Counted from the stretch's first letter, positions 32,133 through 43,752 are shown. The stretch: 64,000 nt of DNA from Siphonodentalium dalli (GCA_032622095.1 CP136066.1:196408816-196472815), one strand, 5' to 3'. Notes: generated by a model not told the origin, from the letters alone. Numbers and translations are program-made.

Positions 32133-32136
32133 CCAT
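31720..32136 (-). pseudogene. ORF1-like C-terminal fragment of retroposon iii
   Basis: 138 codons containing PPRTPEY, comparable with PKTPEY of copy i, an Asn/Ser-rich stretch, a helical region and a Lys-rich end (PKKKRKKKK). The conserved N-terminal block is missing. The apparent start codon lies inside the flanking duplication (ATG at 32134-32136), so it comes from the target and not from the element. Confidence 0.65.
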
Positions 32137-32148
32137 GCAGATAGTTGG

Positions 32149-32672
32149 TTGGAAGTACTAACAGTTTAAACAATATCTAGTTCTTCCCAAAGGCATAAGT
32201 TTATCACTTCCGTGCTATTAAAGCTCATTTTGTTATATTATGCAACAACTAAACTCTATTATTTCTCTAGTGTCGATTACCAATGCCTTCGCGGATCAAA
32301 GTGTGAAAAAATCAAATGAAATGCAGCCTCGTTTCCTGTGTGTTAATCCGACACATCAATTATAGGTTGTGACATCCATTAGTTTATGACTTCTTTAAGA
32401 CCTTCCTTTGTGTGACGTCACATCGGTACATCAAAGTAACGAGCCGACGCTTAACTCAATTGAATGGTTGTCACTTAATGGCAAAATCTTATTAGCACCT
32501 GCACTGCTTTCGGACGTCATTTATATTATATTGCTTTTGAGAAACTGACATGTCTGGCTGGTATTTCGCTTAATTTTTGTCTGGCACATTATTAATTTTA
32601 ATTGTGTGCAGACGTGTCTTGGAACATGCATTGAGTCAGTCTTAAATCATATCAAAACATATATACTTATAG
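32149..32672. other. Intronic spacer
   Basis: AT-rich. No gene or repeat recognised. Confidence 0.4.
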
Positions 32673-33471
32673 GGAGTGTTCGGGGGGGGGGGCTACCCCG
32701 GGATGGTCGAATAGACCGAAAGGTCTACTCCTTCACCCCTCGTTGTATTGCCTTTATTTATAAATCAAAAAGTTATAAAAAAAAAAAGGAGAATCATTTT
32801 TTTTTATACAAATTTCTTCTTCTTTCCGTCGCTGGAATCCAGACGAGGGGGTGTTGAGTCCCATGGAACACTGCAGGTTGATGGTGGCTGCAATGTCCCA
32901 GCAGGTGTTATTGCCTCGTCGGTGACGGTGATGGTGGACTCCTGCTAGATGGTATCCGGAGTCCAGGCTGCTCCAAAGGGATGGTTGACGTGATGGTGTT
33001 GTCTAATCCAAGGAGAAGAAGGCCAACTGGAAGTCGTCCGGATGTCCTGGTGACTTTTATCCAACAGCTCCTATCTCCGCCTGGCATCATCCCGTTGACT
33101 TCCTGGAGGGCATCTTCCACTCGCTGGGCTCTGGAATCCAGGTCTCCAACCGCTCTGGTGATCCAATAGAAGGAGACCGGCAGAGATTCCAGCGAAGTAC
33201 TGCGCCCTCCATTCTGTCAACAGAGCCGACCAGACAGCCAAAATCTGAGATCGAAGCGGGATCAGACAATGGCTGTCGAGTCATCCAGGCTAATCCGCGG
33301 CATCAGCATAGCCGAGTCGACACTGGATACCAGCGTTGAATTAATCCGGCCGTGCTGGCTATCATGCAGGTAAGCCGGTGAGTGATCATGATCCGCGCTG
33401 GGCCGACGGTCTGTGGCGCACCCGAAGGTACGATCCTCTCCCGCCGGCGACATTATATTGTTCCCTCCTTT
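32673..33471 (-). mobile_element. Retroposon iv: decayed non-autonomous element
   Basis: Lies on minus, directly behind the 3' end of LINE A. Its 5' end AAAGGAGGGAACAA is the same as that of LINE A. Its 3' end resembles iii (AATAAAGGC, hairpin ATAGACC-GAAA-GGTCTAC at 32711-32728 on +, GGGG-TAG-CCCC, then CACTCC). Between them are pieces of open frame (33528-33262, 33284-33087, 33120-32908) in different frames, one with a helical RVEDALQEVNG segment. It is probably a broken ORF1. Confidence 0.65.
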
Positions 33472-33809
33472 GTTGTTGTGTAGTTTCCGGCCGCAGGCCG
33501 GGCAGGATGGTCGGAACGCATTGTGCAATTCCCTTCAACCTTTCTTGATATATTCGATGAAGATCGATTTTTGAGGCTGTTGTATTTGGAGGCAAAGCAG
33601 TGGAAGCGTGGTGGAGGAGTCGAGGCTGTTGGGATGTGAGGCTTGGTTTAGGCTGGATGTCTGGTTGGTGTGGCTGTTGGTTGGCTGGCTTTAAGGCTGA
33701 TGCGTCTTGGATGCTTGGTTGGTGGTGTTGTTGGGGGCTGTATTGGCGTTGGCTGGTGAGGTTATTGGCTGGCTGGTGATTTGGCTGTTGGTTGACGGTT
33801 GTATGGGAT

Positions 33810-34579
33810 CTAGATGGGTCTGTCGGTGTTGTCGATTTCTAGGATGGACTTGGTCTTTTTGGTGGAGAGCAGCTGGTTTCGTAGATGGAGTTCTTGGATG
33901 AGTGGGCTGTTGTCAATTCTGGCGAGGGTCTGGTTTCTGAGGTCGGTTATTCGTTGTTTCATCGTAGGTATGTCTGCTGCGTCGTGGAGGGCTTGGATTG
34001 GTGTGAAGATTGGCTGATGTAGAGCGATGCGGAGAGCTTTGTTTTGGACTTTCTGCAGGGTTTCGATTGAGCTGTTGGAGGCTGCTGCTATGATGGGTGC
34101 GCCATACTCCATTACTGGGCGGACGTATAGTTTGAAGAGGTTGATGATGGTCTGGCTGTTGGTTCCCCAGTCGGTACCTCTGAGACAACTTAGCAGGTTT
34201 GTTCTTTTTCTGGCTTTGTCGGCGACTTTTTTGATGTGCGCGGCGAAGGTCATTCGTTGGTCGAGAGTGATTCCTAGTAGGATGGCTTGGTTGGATGGTT
34301 GAACGGTCTCGTTGTCTATCCTGATGTTGATAGTCTGTGTTGTTTTTTCTCTGGTGGAATATGATGAGTTGTGTTTTCTTGGCGTTGAGTTTTATTCTCC
34401 ATCTAGAGCACCATGTTGATAAGTCGTCGAGGGTCTTTTGTAATCGTTTTTGTAGGATCCTGGGGTTTTTGTGTGTTGTCCAGAGTCCTAGGTCGTCGGC
34501 GAATTGTGAGATTTCTACGTTGTTTCCTGGGTTGGTGGGTATGTCATTGGCGTATATCAGGAAGAGGAGTGGGCTGAGT
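33810..34579 (-). pseudogene. LINE A reverse transcriptase, palm to C-terminus
   Basis: Continues after the stop with FADDL and the thumb. It changes frame at an A6 tract near 34346 and then reads from 34253 to 33810 (..SSIETLQKVQNKALRIAL.., a conserved LINE thumb motif). No C-terminal zinc cluster is seen, unlike LINEs B, C and D. Confidence 0.8.
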
Positions 34580-34581
34580 AC

Positions 34582-35670
34582 TTATCCTTGTGGGGTTCCG
34601 GCGCGTAGGAATACTGGGCTGGATGTGTCGTTGTTGATGCGGACGCTGAGTTGACGATCTTGTAGGAAAGAGGATACTAGTCGTGTGTATTTTCGGGCGA
34701 TGTTGAGCTGGCTGAACTTGTATCTTAGGGCGTCGTGCCATACGGAATCGAAGGCCTTCTCAACGTCAAGGAATACTGCAGCTGTTAACCAGTTTTTGCC
34801 AAGGGATAGTCGGGCGTCTTCAGCTAGTCGAACGATGTGTTCCATGCCTTCTTTGCCTTGTCGGTAGCCGCGCTGCCACGGGTTGAAGAAGTTGGAGGAT
34901 TCAAGGTGCTCTCGTAGTCGGCTGCTGATAATTCTTTCGAATAGTTTCCCGGTACATTGGAGGAGGCTGATGGGTCGATAGTTGTTGGGAATGGTGCGGT
35001 CTTTTTCTGGCTTAGGTATCATGATACCGACGGCGGTTTTCCATGCTGTTGGGAAGTATCCAATGGTCAGGCAGGCGTTGAATAGAAGGAGTAGTCTGGC
35101 GAAGAAGGCTGGAGGGGCTTGTCGTAGGATGGAGTATGTGATGCTGTCGTTGCCTGGTGCTGAGTTGCCTTTTCCCTTCTTTAGGTTAGATGCGATTTCG
35201 TCTTGTGTGATTGGAGATGCTACGGGGAAGACATCATCGTGGTCGTTGGTGGTACTTGGAAGTGGTGTGAAGAGGTCGGGGTGGTCTTTGATGTGGTTTT
35301 CTACAGTTGCTTTGAAGGCGTCGTCGTAGGCTGGGCCTTGGTGGGTGTTGTGGATTTTTTGAAGGTTGTCGGCGAAGGCTTCTGCTTTTTCTTTGTCTCC
35401 TGAGGTCAGGCTGCCATCGGGTTTTTTTAGGGGTTTTTCTGTGCTGTTGTTGTTTTTTCCTGTGCCGTTAAGGGATTTGAAGGTACTCCAGAAGATTCTG
35501 TTCATTCTTTTATCGCCGAGTTCGGTTGTCGACCGCTGCCAGGATGCTTGTTTTTCTTTTATGACTGCCGTTTTGACTTGTCTGTTCATGTTGTTGTAAA
35601 GATTTCGGTAGTACATGTCGTTTGGGTTTTTCTGCTGGAGTCTTCTTAGCTTGCGTTTAAGTCGGATCAT
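34582..35670 (-). pseudogene. LINE A reverse transcriptase, N-terminal part
   Basis: 362 codons with linker, RT fingers (SAPGNDSITYSILRQAPP; NYRPISLLQCTGKLFERI) and the palm motif FLDVEKAFDSVW near residue 300. It stops with TAA (34580-34582) directly after GTPQG, at the codon that is normally Ser in the PQGS motif. The open frame resumes at once with VLSPLLFLIYANDIP and the catalytic FADDL (about 34489-34503). Confidence 0.85.
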
Positions 35671-36622
35671 TTTCGGGGGAGACTCGCCATGCTGTGGTGT
35701 TGACTTGTTGTTTCGTGCATGCTGTATCTAGGGCTGATTCGAGGGTTTGGGATAGGTGCTGGCATGTCGCGTCAATGTCGCTGATTGATGTGATGGGTGA
35801 ATTGTCTATGCTGTTGGTGAGTTGCTGTCGGAAACTGTCCCAGTCGGCTTTATTTAGGTTGCGGCGGAGGGTTTTCGGGTGGCGATCGGTTGAGGCATTG
35901 CTGGATCTTATGTGTACGGGTAGGTGGTCGCTGAATACGTCGTCTCCGATATAGCACATGATTCCTTTAGATGCGATGGATGGAGTGGCAATGGCTAGGT
36001 CTATGATGTCCCATTTGTTGGTCGCCGCGTGGTGATGTGTTGGTTCGTCTATGTTGTTTAGTATGAGTAGATCAAGATCTTCGATGATGTTGAACATTCG
36101 GTCACCGTTTCTGTTGGTATCTTTACAGCCGTAGTAGGTGTGCTTCGCGTTGTAGTCTCCGATGAAGATGCAGTGGCGGTGGGTTGATGTGAAGTGTTTG
36201 AAGGAGGCATTGCTGAGGTCTGTGTTTGGCGGGTTATATGTGGCGACGATGGCAGTCTTGGCATTGCGAATGGTGACTTCTACTGCCAGGGTTTCTTCGT
36301 CTAGGTCGTCGGTGTTGAGCATGGCGTGTTTCAGGTCTTTGTGGATGAGGAGAGCGACCCCGCCACCGTGTGCGTTACGGTCACGGCGGGCGATCTTGTA
36401 GTTGGTGAAGCTAACCCTGCTGTTGTCGTTGAGTTTCGTTTCGTTGATGGCGATAACGTCTGGTTGTTGGTCGGTGATGTACTCTTGAAGAATTTGGCGT
36501 TTAGCAGATAGTCCGTTTATGTTAACGTGGAGTAGGTGAAAAGAGTGTTTTTGTGTGTGTTGTGATGTGGGCAAGTTGTGTGTGGGGCGTGTTGTTGTAG
36601 TCTGTTTGGTCGTGTCAGTCAT
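35657..36622 (-). CDS. LINE A apurinic-type endonuclease region (ORF2 N-terminus)
   Basis: 321 codons. The catalytic set of AP-type endonucleases is present: HVNINGL (Asn34/36), INETKL (Glu61), GDYNAKH (Asp156, Asn158), the DIIDLA motif near 205-210 and SDHLPVH (231-237). It nicks target DNA to prime reverse transcription in the nucleus. The frame ends early in ..RVSPENDPT because of a frameshift next to a C5 run. The protein continues in another frame as the RT ORF. Confidence 0.85.
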   Translation of the reverse strand: MTDTTKQTTTTRPTHNLPTSQHTQKHSFHLLHVNINGLSAKRQILQEYITDQQPDVIAINETKLNDNSRVSFTNYKIARRDRNAHGGGVALLIHKDLKHAMLNTDDLDEETLAVEVTIRNAKTAIVATYNPPNTDLSNASFKHFTSTHRHCIFIGDYNAKHTYYGCKDTNRNGDRMFNIIEDLDLLILNNIDEPTHHHAATNKWDIIDLAIATPSIASKGIMCYIGDDVFSDHLPVHIRSSNASTDRHPKTLRRNLNKADWDSFRQQLTNSIDNSPITSISDIDATCQHLSQTLESALDTACTKQQVNTTAWRVSPENDPT

Positions 36623-36821
36623 TGTAGGTGTTACAATCGGCTTGTGTGTTTGGGCGTGTCAGCGTTGGCTGTGTTGTTTTAACGTCTGTATGTGAACTGT
36701 TGGATGGTTTCTTTTGTGAGTTGAGTTTTGTATATGGTGTTGACAGCATGTTCGACGTATTGACACACGCTGGCTTTGGTATTTCGTGGATCTCTTTGAT
36801 TGTCAGATAGGGCGCTGACAA
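36615..36821 (-). CDS. Short ORF1 of LINE A
   Basis: 68 codons, Thr/Ser/Asn-rich. Its stop overlaps the start of the endonuclease ORF in the sequence AATGACTGA, so ATG of ORF2 and TGA of ORF1 share bases, as in many two-ORF LINEs that use reinitiation. It is far shorter than a usual ORF1 and lacks the basic block of copies i, ii and v. It is therefore either internally deleted or a leader ORF. Confidence 0.5.
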   Translation of the reverse strand: MSAPYLTIKEIHEIPKPACVNTSNMLSTPYTKLNSQKKPSNSSHTDVKTTQPTLTRPNTQADCNTYND

Positions 36822-36928
36822 TGGTCGATGTTATTACAGCTGCAAGCTTTAGGGTTTCAGTGATGTCGGCGGGTTTGCTTGTGGCGGCTGCGTATGTGAG
36901 CTTTTGTGTTTCTTTTGTTCCCTCCTTT

Positions 36929-37412
36929 ATATATCGTTTTTTATTTTATACCCAAACAATTCTGGAAATTAGCACCATGCACTCGCTGTAGCTCACAGCC
37001 TCATAAATCGCCCAGACGCAAGCGCTTGTAAGGCTTAGCAACAGTATCTAGGAAGTAATTACGGAGGCGTGGTTAAATCGTAAACGAGGTTCCCCGATTC
37101 AGCAACCATTCAGTCATTCACAATGATTATCATAATGAATTTCTCATGAATGTTACCGAACATGTACTGTTGATGCCTATTGCCATATGTGCAGATAGAA
37201 GCTAAATCTACATGTGTGTGTTCTTGTATTTTGAATACAAACTGATTTAAAGATGGATTATCTTATTCAGGCTATCTCAGATAGATATAAAGTTTTTCCA
37301 CTTGCTATGCTCTAAATGTTTCCTTTTAAAAGCCATAAAATGACTCAAATTTATTGTATGCATTACCAACACCAAGGACAAATATTTAATATTCATATGA
37401 ATTTTTTTCCAG
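36929..37412. other. Intronic spacer before exon 2
   Basis: No feature except the polypyrimidine tract and acceptor ending TTTTTTTCCAG at 37412. Confidence 0.5.
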
Positions 37413-37630
37413 AAAAATTCACAGTTCCGATTCCCACCTTTTCATCGGGACTGGAGGAAGCCTTAAGAGATGGCAATATTTTGGCATCATTTAACCACTT
37501 GATAGCAGAATGTGCAAGCTTTTATATGAATGTGTGTGCTATCAAGGAGTCGTCAGAGTACAAGCAGGTTGGAGAACAAATGTATTTGAAGTACCCATGC
37601 ATTCGGATGCCAACTGGTACAGAACCATGG
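37413..37630 (+). CDS. Exon 2 of the SAMD3-like gene
   Basis: Bounded by TTTCCAG at 37412 and the donor GTAAGC at 37631. It encodes KFTVPIPTFSSGLEEAL.., a helical stretch, then ..YLKYPCIRMPTGTEPW. The KYP..W segment is typical of the region that follows the CIDE-N-like module in SAMD3-like proteins. It starts with two bases completing the codon left by exon 1 and ends in phase 0. Confidence 0.75.
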
Positions 37631-38422
37631 GTAAGCAGTAGCAAATTTTACTGATTTAAAAGCAGATGTTCAAAGTCACATTGAATTTTGTGTGTGATAA
37701 ATGTGGTACATGTCTATAGTAGTCCAATTTATAGACTCTAATCCAAGAGTCTTATCTACATGTATGTGCTGAATACCCAATGCGCTATCAATAACTGATG
37801 TGCCTCTCTTAACAGTTTCTGGTCTAAAATACATTAAAATCACCTGTTCAACTGACCGCTATCTCACATTTTTGATGGTTTTTAACAAAAAAACTAAAAT
37901 AGAGGTAAAATCAGTTAGTCGTAGGGCAAAGGAAAATACCGGTATGTTAATGGGCCACAATTAGGAATCATGACTACATGTAGCATATATTTTTACTAGA
38001 TTAATGTTACAGCATATCACAATGTCGCAACTAGAGCTGAAAGGTTTAGCTATTTTGATAATAGATCAACCGTCCCAACTAAGCAAGTAGTTATTTAATA
38101 ATTACTCAGTAGAGTCGTTTCCGTGTACATAAATAATATTCCAAACAGAATTTATCAATTTTAGAATCATCAAAATATCATAATGGTAGGCTGTGGTAGG
38201 CCTGGATTCAACTCAGGTGATTAATCAATTATCTCATCAATCATTAGTGAATTAATCAACGATTTATCGATTATGTGATTAATTGTTTCAGCTTTAGTTG
38301 CTATTCAAACTAAATATTTCAAGATTTATTGAACCCAATTGAAACATCTTATTTTGTGTTTGATTGGAGTGTATCATCATTTCAGCTGCTAGGCCATATA
38401 TCTCGACATTTGTCAGCATAGT
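37631..38422. other. Intron 2, left part
   Basis: AT-rich and non-coding, with no recognised repeat before the LINE B tail. Confidence 0.5.
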
Positions 38423-38749
38423 GACTTGACTTGACTTGACTTGAAACGTATTTTATTTGCATATAATACAAAAGGGATCGGGGCACAAGTTTTTTCAACT
38501 TATGAAGCCCCTCTCCCAATACAATCGATTTAGATACAAAATGTTTACAAGATGACAGCTGAACATATTTACATGCAATATTTTGTGATTTTATGGTGAT
38601 TGGTGTAGTGCCTTCCAGAGCATATTGCTATATATGGGTTATGGATGATTTGATAGCTATAACATTTGGTGGGGTTTATGTGATTTTTCGTTCGTCTTAA
38701 CTGATGTTGGAGCAGGGTTTTGTCAAAGGGGTATTTTCTTCATATATAA

Positions 38750-39000
<251 letters not shown>

Positions 39001-39202
39001 TATGTTAATCAAGTGTTGGTCAGCTACTCTGGAAGACAGTACATACGGTAGATCAAAATTACAGAGAACTGGTGATTGAGTGGGGGAGTAGGTCCATAAG
39101 TGGGAAGCCAGTAGATTACTAAACTGCGTAGTTCATATATTTACCGGTGTATATACTAAGGCAATTTGAAGTCCTTCCTTGAGGATATATTTTGTTTTAA
39201 AT

Positions 39203-41476
39203 TCAGTTATCGAAACGCTTTGTTGCTACAATATATTGCTGAATTATATCGAACAGTTTCTTATTACTTTTGAACGAGATATATGGTATTCCGTTAATGT
39301 CGAGAATTTGAAGGCTCTCGCGGGTCAATTTATCAGCGAGGACGGCTCGCTCAGATTGATACAAGGGGCAACTAAAGAAATAATGAAAGGCGTCTTCGGA
39401 TGGGTTTCCACAGAAGCACACAGGGCTGTCGGAGATATAATTATTAAACATATCAGAGCGGAGTTCACTACATCTATTTCGGATGCGACAGTGTAGGATA
39501 CTGTTTTTTCGTTGTCCTGTGTAGAAGTACAAAGGAGGGGCAGGTGAGGGGTCCAATAGTTGCAAATTAGTTTTAAATATAGAGAATTGGCCAACGTCAG
39601 TGATTATTTTGGGAAGTTTATTCCACTCAGTGGTTGCCGACGGGAAAAAAGACTTTTTGTAATGTTCTGTATTACAGAAATATGAATAAAATTTGCCGGG
39701 TCGCCTCAAGTTGTAACCCGACACCTCGTTTGCCCTAGGGGGAAGTGTAGATGCTAGATAAGATGGGGCTTGTTCGTTTACTATTTTATAGACTAGTTGC
39801 AGTTTGTGTATCTGTCGCCTTCTATCGAGAGAAGGCCACCCCACTTCCTGCAGAACTGTGTTATTAGATGCAGAGCGAGTGATGCCACTGACAATCCGCC
39901 CAGCTTCAATGTGTAGTCGATCGAGCTTATCCAGGAGATATTGCGGTGCGCTGTCCCACACTACGTCTGAGTAATCAAATAGGGGTAGTATATACGTTTT
40001 ATAGATAATTTCAATTATTTTTCTGTCAAGTTGGTACTTCAGGCGCCTTAGTTGAGCTAGTCGAGATGCAATTCGATTTACCAGGCCGTCGATATGGGCA
40101 TTCCAATTGAGGTTTGACTGTAGTTCCAGACCAAGGTGTTTATGCGTGTCAACAAACGATATTGTTTCATCGGCGAACTTAAGTTCTGGGTGTTTTGTTT
40201 TCGGGGTCATTAATGAGTAGAAAATTCCAACCGTTTTTGTCGGGTTAAAGCTGACCAACCATTTTCGGGACCATGTCGATATTTGTTCAATATCACTATT
40301 CATAGCGGTTTCTAATAGTTTGATGTCATAATGGCTGTTCGTAATGCAAGTGTCATCGGCATACATTCTAGTATCAGATTCTATATTGTCGGCTAAGTCA
40401 TTGATATAAACAAGGAACAGGAAAGGTCCAAGGATCTAGCCCTGTGGCACACCGGAAGGGATGACCTCGTATTCGGAATAAGCATCATTGACTAATACTC
40501 TTTGTTTTCTATTGTTTAAGTAGTCTTCGAGCCAATATAATGTGTTTCCTTCTAAACCATAAGCGCTCAACTTATGAATCAGTCCCCTGTGCCAAACTCT
40601 TTCGAATGCTTTAGAGATATCGCAAAATATAGAACAAGTAAATAAACCTTTATCAAGGGATTGACACAGGTTATGATATAAATCTACTAACTGATATGTT
40701 GTGTTATGACCTTGGAGAAAACCCGATTGATGGAAGTACAGGAGTTTGTTTTCAATAAAGAATTCGCTCATCTGTTTAAGAACCACTTTCTCGAAAATTT
40801 TGGCGAGGCACGGTAGAAGGGAAATTGGGCGATAGTTTTTCGAATCAGCAGGATCATCTTTCTTGAAAATAGGAATGACGTTTGCAAACTTCCATGCTGC
40901 AGGGAATTTCGATGTGTTAATTGATTTTCTAAAAATAAGAACCAGTGGGCGTGCAATAGATTTTGCTGTATCGCGGAGCATTCTAACACTTATCCCGTCA
41001 TGTCCATGGGCTTTGTTTAGCTTGAATGATTTGATAGCCGATTCTACGTCGGTTTCTGTAAAAACCAAATTTGGCATTATTTTTTTGCAACGCTTCGGAA
41101 AGATTGTGATACTATGTTTGGAGTCGTTAATGGTTGAATTTGCAATGAAGCTCTTGTTTAGAATTACTGCTTTTTCAGCATCACTAGTTTCATATGAGTG
41201 GCCGTTTGCTGCTATGCTGCCTGTGGAGCTATATAGTGGAGGGATAGTCTTAGATCTTTTCTTATTCAGGAGGTAGTTTATTATTCTCCAGAAGTCTCTC
41301 GGGTTGGAGGATTCTCTTATTCGCTCTTCCAAATTTTCGTCGAATTTGATTTTCGCATGTTTTTTCATGTTGTTAATTTTATTTCGGATATTTTTGAACT
41401 CTCTCCATAATATCGGTTTGTTAGTTTTCAGCGCTTTTTTTCTCACTCTGTCACCCTTTTTTAGTGTACTGAACAC
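39203..41476 (-). pseudogene. LINE B reverse transcriptase with a single stop
   Basis: One frame of about 757 codons is open throughout except for TAG at 40436-40438. Landmarks: NYRPISLLPCLAKIFEKVV, FCDISKAFERVW, GVPQG followed by the stop, ILGPFLFLVYINDL, catalytic YADD (at 40366) and the thumb. A C-terminal zinc-type cluster CFCGNPSEDAFHYFFSC follows, with the end at 39203. The endonuclease is lost by truncation. The stop replaces the residue normally Ser in PQGS, the same position as in LINE A. Confidence 0.85.
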
Positions 41477-41549
41477 TCTACGAATATAATATTGCTAAGA
41501 CTGTATTGTGAAAGGCCAGTTACTATTTAACAATTGTGTTTTTTTTCAG

Positions 41550-41885
41550 TCTGTATTCAATGATCGACTGAGTGCTAAGATCAGAAACATGCGTCTTAAA
41601 AACAAGCGAAAGAGTATGGATGTTGACATCATACAATCCAAAATCAAGATGTCTTCTGTTAAAAGGCGATCTATCCAGTCTCACTGTTTCATCAGCCAGG
41701 AGGATTATACCAACCACTTGGCTGAAATGAAGACAGAGTTAGAAAAAACGAAACCTTCTTCCAGTCACGTAAAGCTGCTATTGAAGGAGTCATTCACCAA
41801 ACGACGAGAATGGCTGAAGGGACTGGAAGGGGGTGCCATAGCATCGATACTTGAGGCGTTTCCATGCTTTAATGATGTTGAATAT
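41550..41885 (+). CDS. Exon 3 of the SAMD3-like gene
   Basis: Acceptor TTTTTTCAG at 41549, donor GTAAGT at 41886, phase 0 at both ends. It encodes a basic start (SVFNDRLSAKIRNMRLKNKR) followed by helices with KRREWL and ..ILEAFPCFNDVEY. The spacing R(R/E)W..ILE.FP matches the central part of SAMD3-like proteins. Confidence 0.75.
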
Positions 41886-42189
41886 GTAAGTGAATAATCT
41901 TTAAATCTACTCAGTGCTGCAAAATGCTATACAAATTTTAAAATTTAGATCGACCCCTGAGTATGAACATGTATCCGAGCTTTAAAATTAAATGCAATTT
42001 GTGCCATAAATGTCTATTCTCTAATATCTCTAATATTCTCTAATATAGCCATGCAACAAATGTGTTGAAACAAATATTAAGAATTACCATTTAAGATATA
42101 GGCACTGATTAAAGCCATCCTGGACATATTGCTAAACTAGTCATGCTTTAGGAAACTTATATGGATCTGGTTGTTAGTTACATTTATAG

Positions 42190-43335
42190 ATATGTATATG
42201 TTATAACCCCTTGGGTACCTGTACAAGAAATATAGACCAAGGCCGCGAAGCGGCTGCGTTCACGTCTATTCAGCACACCACTTGTTGTTGAGTCGTTTCC
42301 GGCCGAAGGCCGGGTAGGGTGGTCGGACTGCAGTGTGCAAGTCCCTTCACCCTTCCTTGGTTTTTTCCGATGAAAATCGAACATTTTGGCTGTCGTAGGT
42401 GCTGTGGTTGGAGGCAAGGCGGCGAAAGCGTGGTGGAGGAGTCTTAGCGGTGGTTGTTTTGTTTCTTTCTATTTCTCTTTCTCTTTTTTGGCGGTGGTTC
42501 GGATGGTGATGTTTGCAAACTTGGAGTCGGACGATTCATGAGCTTTTCGGTTTCGGCTTGTACTAAATCGGCTTTTCTTGATGCTTCTTGTACTCTCGCT
42601 AAAATTTCCATTAAGTTCTTTTGTCTTTCTTCTTTTTCGGAGTCGGATGTGTCGTCGGAGTCGGAGTCGCAGTCAGAGTCGGAATCAGATGTGTTGTCGG
42701 GGTTGGAGTCAGATGTGTCTTCGGGGTTGGAGTCAGATGTGTCTTCGGCGTCGGAGTCAGAAGTGTCTTCGGAGTCGGATGTATCTTCGGGGTCGGATGT
42801 TGGTGCTTCGTTTGCTGTAGGAGAGGCAGGTGAAGATTCCGGTTCGGTGTAATCCGGCGTCTTCGGGTTGAAACAGGAGATGTCCGCGTCTATCCGTGGC
42901 GATGGGGAGTCCATTACCACCTCGATCTCGGCTGCGCGGGAGGTGTCGCCTGGTGTGACATCAGTCGATTTCCTCTTTTTCCACGCTGCCAATCTCTCTG
43001 TGTCTCTCTTTTTCCTGGATGGAGTCTTTTTCTTTCGCTTCTTCCTGGCTGGTTTGGTAGTTTCCAGACCTCTCCCGGTAGAGAGCCCTGATAAGGGATT
43101 TGCCGGACAGGACTGGAAGTCCAAAACCAACTGGTATCCGCCTTTGTGTGCATGGAGTGACCAGCTCACACAAGGCGCGACATGCATGGAGTCCAGCATT
43201 GTTGTGATAGCATTCGGGATTATCGGTGGCGTAGTCATCCTGAGAGGTGGCGATCCTAACTCTCTGGTGGTCCGACCAATTGTACGAGCCATCGTGAACA
43301 CCTTGTGAATTGCCCACCCACGCAGACCATCCCTA
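42190..43335 (-). mobile_element. Retroposon v: ORF1-only element in intron 3
   Basis: Reverse orientation. ORF1-like gene, then a tail with hairpins GGACTTGC..GCAGTCC (42325-42344) and CCGGCC..GGCCGG (42299-42313). A further 100 bp include a GCCGC/GCGGC hairpin. The tail is the homologue of that in retroposon i and LINE A, but hairpin 1 differs on both strands of the stem. Borders are approximate. No secure target duplication was seen. Confidence 0.7.
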
Positions 43336-43340
43336 TACAT
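42444..43340 (-). CDS. ORF1-like protein of retroposon v
   Basis: 298 codons, intact. The likely core start is the methionine before TTPPIIPNA (43235), by comparison with copies i and ii. It has the conserved block (..TTMLDSMHVAPCVSWSLHA), a KKTPSRKKRDTERLAAWK basic motif, a PKTPDY motif, then a long acidic EDTSDSD repeat (about ten units) absent from the other copies. A helix and a Lys/Arg-rich end close it. No RT or endonuclease. Confidence 0.7.
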   Translation of the reverse strand: MYRDGLRGWAIHKVFTMARTIGRTTRELGSPPLRMTTPPIIPNAITTMLDSMHVAPCVSWSLHAHKGGYQLVLDFQSCPANPLSGLSTGRGLETTKPARKKRKKKTPSRKKRDTERLAAWKKRKSTDVTPGDTSRAAEIEVVMDSPSPRIDADISCFNPKTPDYTEPESSPASPTANEAPTSDPEDTSDSEDTSDSDAEDTSDSNPEDTSDSNPDNTSDSDSDCDSDSDDTSDSEKEERQKNLMEILARVQEASRKADLVQAETEKLMNRPTPSLQTSPSEPPPKKRKRNRKKQNNHR

Positions 43341-43641
43341 GTATGTCCGCTAATAATGGAATGATCCGTGTTTCAACTTCCCGAGTGACTGGTGCAATCA
43401 TTATCATGGCGCATTGTTAGAATTTCACACCTACCGCTCCGATCTCCTTTCAACTTACTATCCAAATAATGTCAATTTATGTGTGATATTTAGCTCAAGC
43501 CTGTATTATGGCCTCGGTTCATACAAGAAATATTGTTCATAAATTGAGCAATGTGATTGGCCGAGAGGTGTGAACCGGTTTATAAATAATAAATGTACAA
43601 TATTAAGTTGTGTTACTCTTCAAATTTCTTCTTTTCTGCAG
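43341..43641. other. Intron 3, right part
   Basis: Non-coding, ending in the acceptor CTTTTCTGCAG at 43641. Confidence 0.5.
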
Positions 43642-43752
43642 ATATTGTATGAATACCAACTCATGAAAGGGAAGGACAATCTGGATGGGGAAGAAAAGAA
43701 ATTTGAAAAACTATTCGAATTGGTGGCAAATACAATGAAAACCGAGCTAAAG
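43642..43752 (+). CDS. Exon 4 of the SAMD3-like gene
   Basis: 111 bp, phase 0 at both ends, acceptor TTCTGCAG and donor GTAAGT. Encodes ILYEYQLMKGKDNLDGEEKK and a helical FEKLFELVANTMKTELK. Confidence 0.75.

Larger units (their letters stand above)
33472..36928 (-). mobile_element. LINE A: nearly complete APE-type non-LTR retrotransposon
   Basis: 3.46 kb, reverse orientation in intron 1. 5' end AAAGGAGGGAACAA at 36928. A short ORF1 remnant, endonuclease, reverse transcriptase, C-terminal region and 3' untranslated region follow. The element ends in the two-hairpin tail (33513-33532 GGAACGC..GCAATTCC, and 33487-33501 CCGGCC..GGCCGG on +). Coding is interrupted by a frameshift at the endonuclease/RT junction (about 35665), one stop at 34580-34582 and a frameshift in an A6 run (about 34346-34351). 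This is a young but dead copy. No poly-A and no secure target duplication were found. Confidence 0.85.

Noticed and set aside
42454-43308. Plus-strand ORFs of 132 and 146 codons
   Set aside because: Antisense shadows of the retroposon v ORF1. The minus frame has the conserved block.
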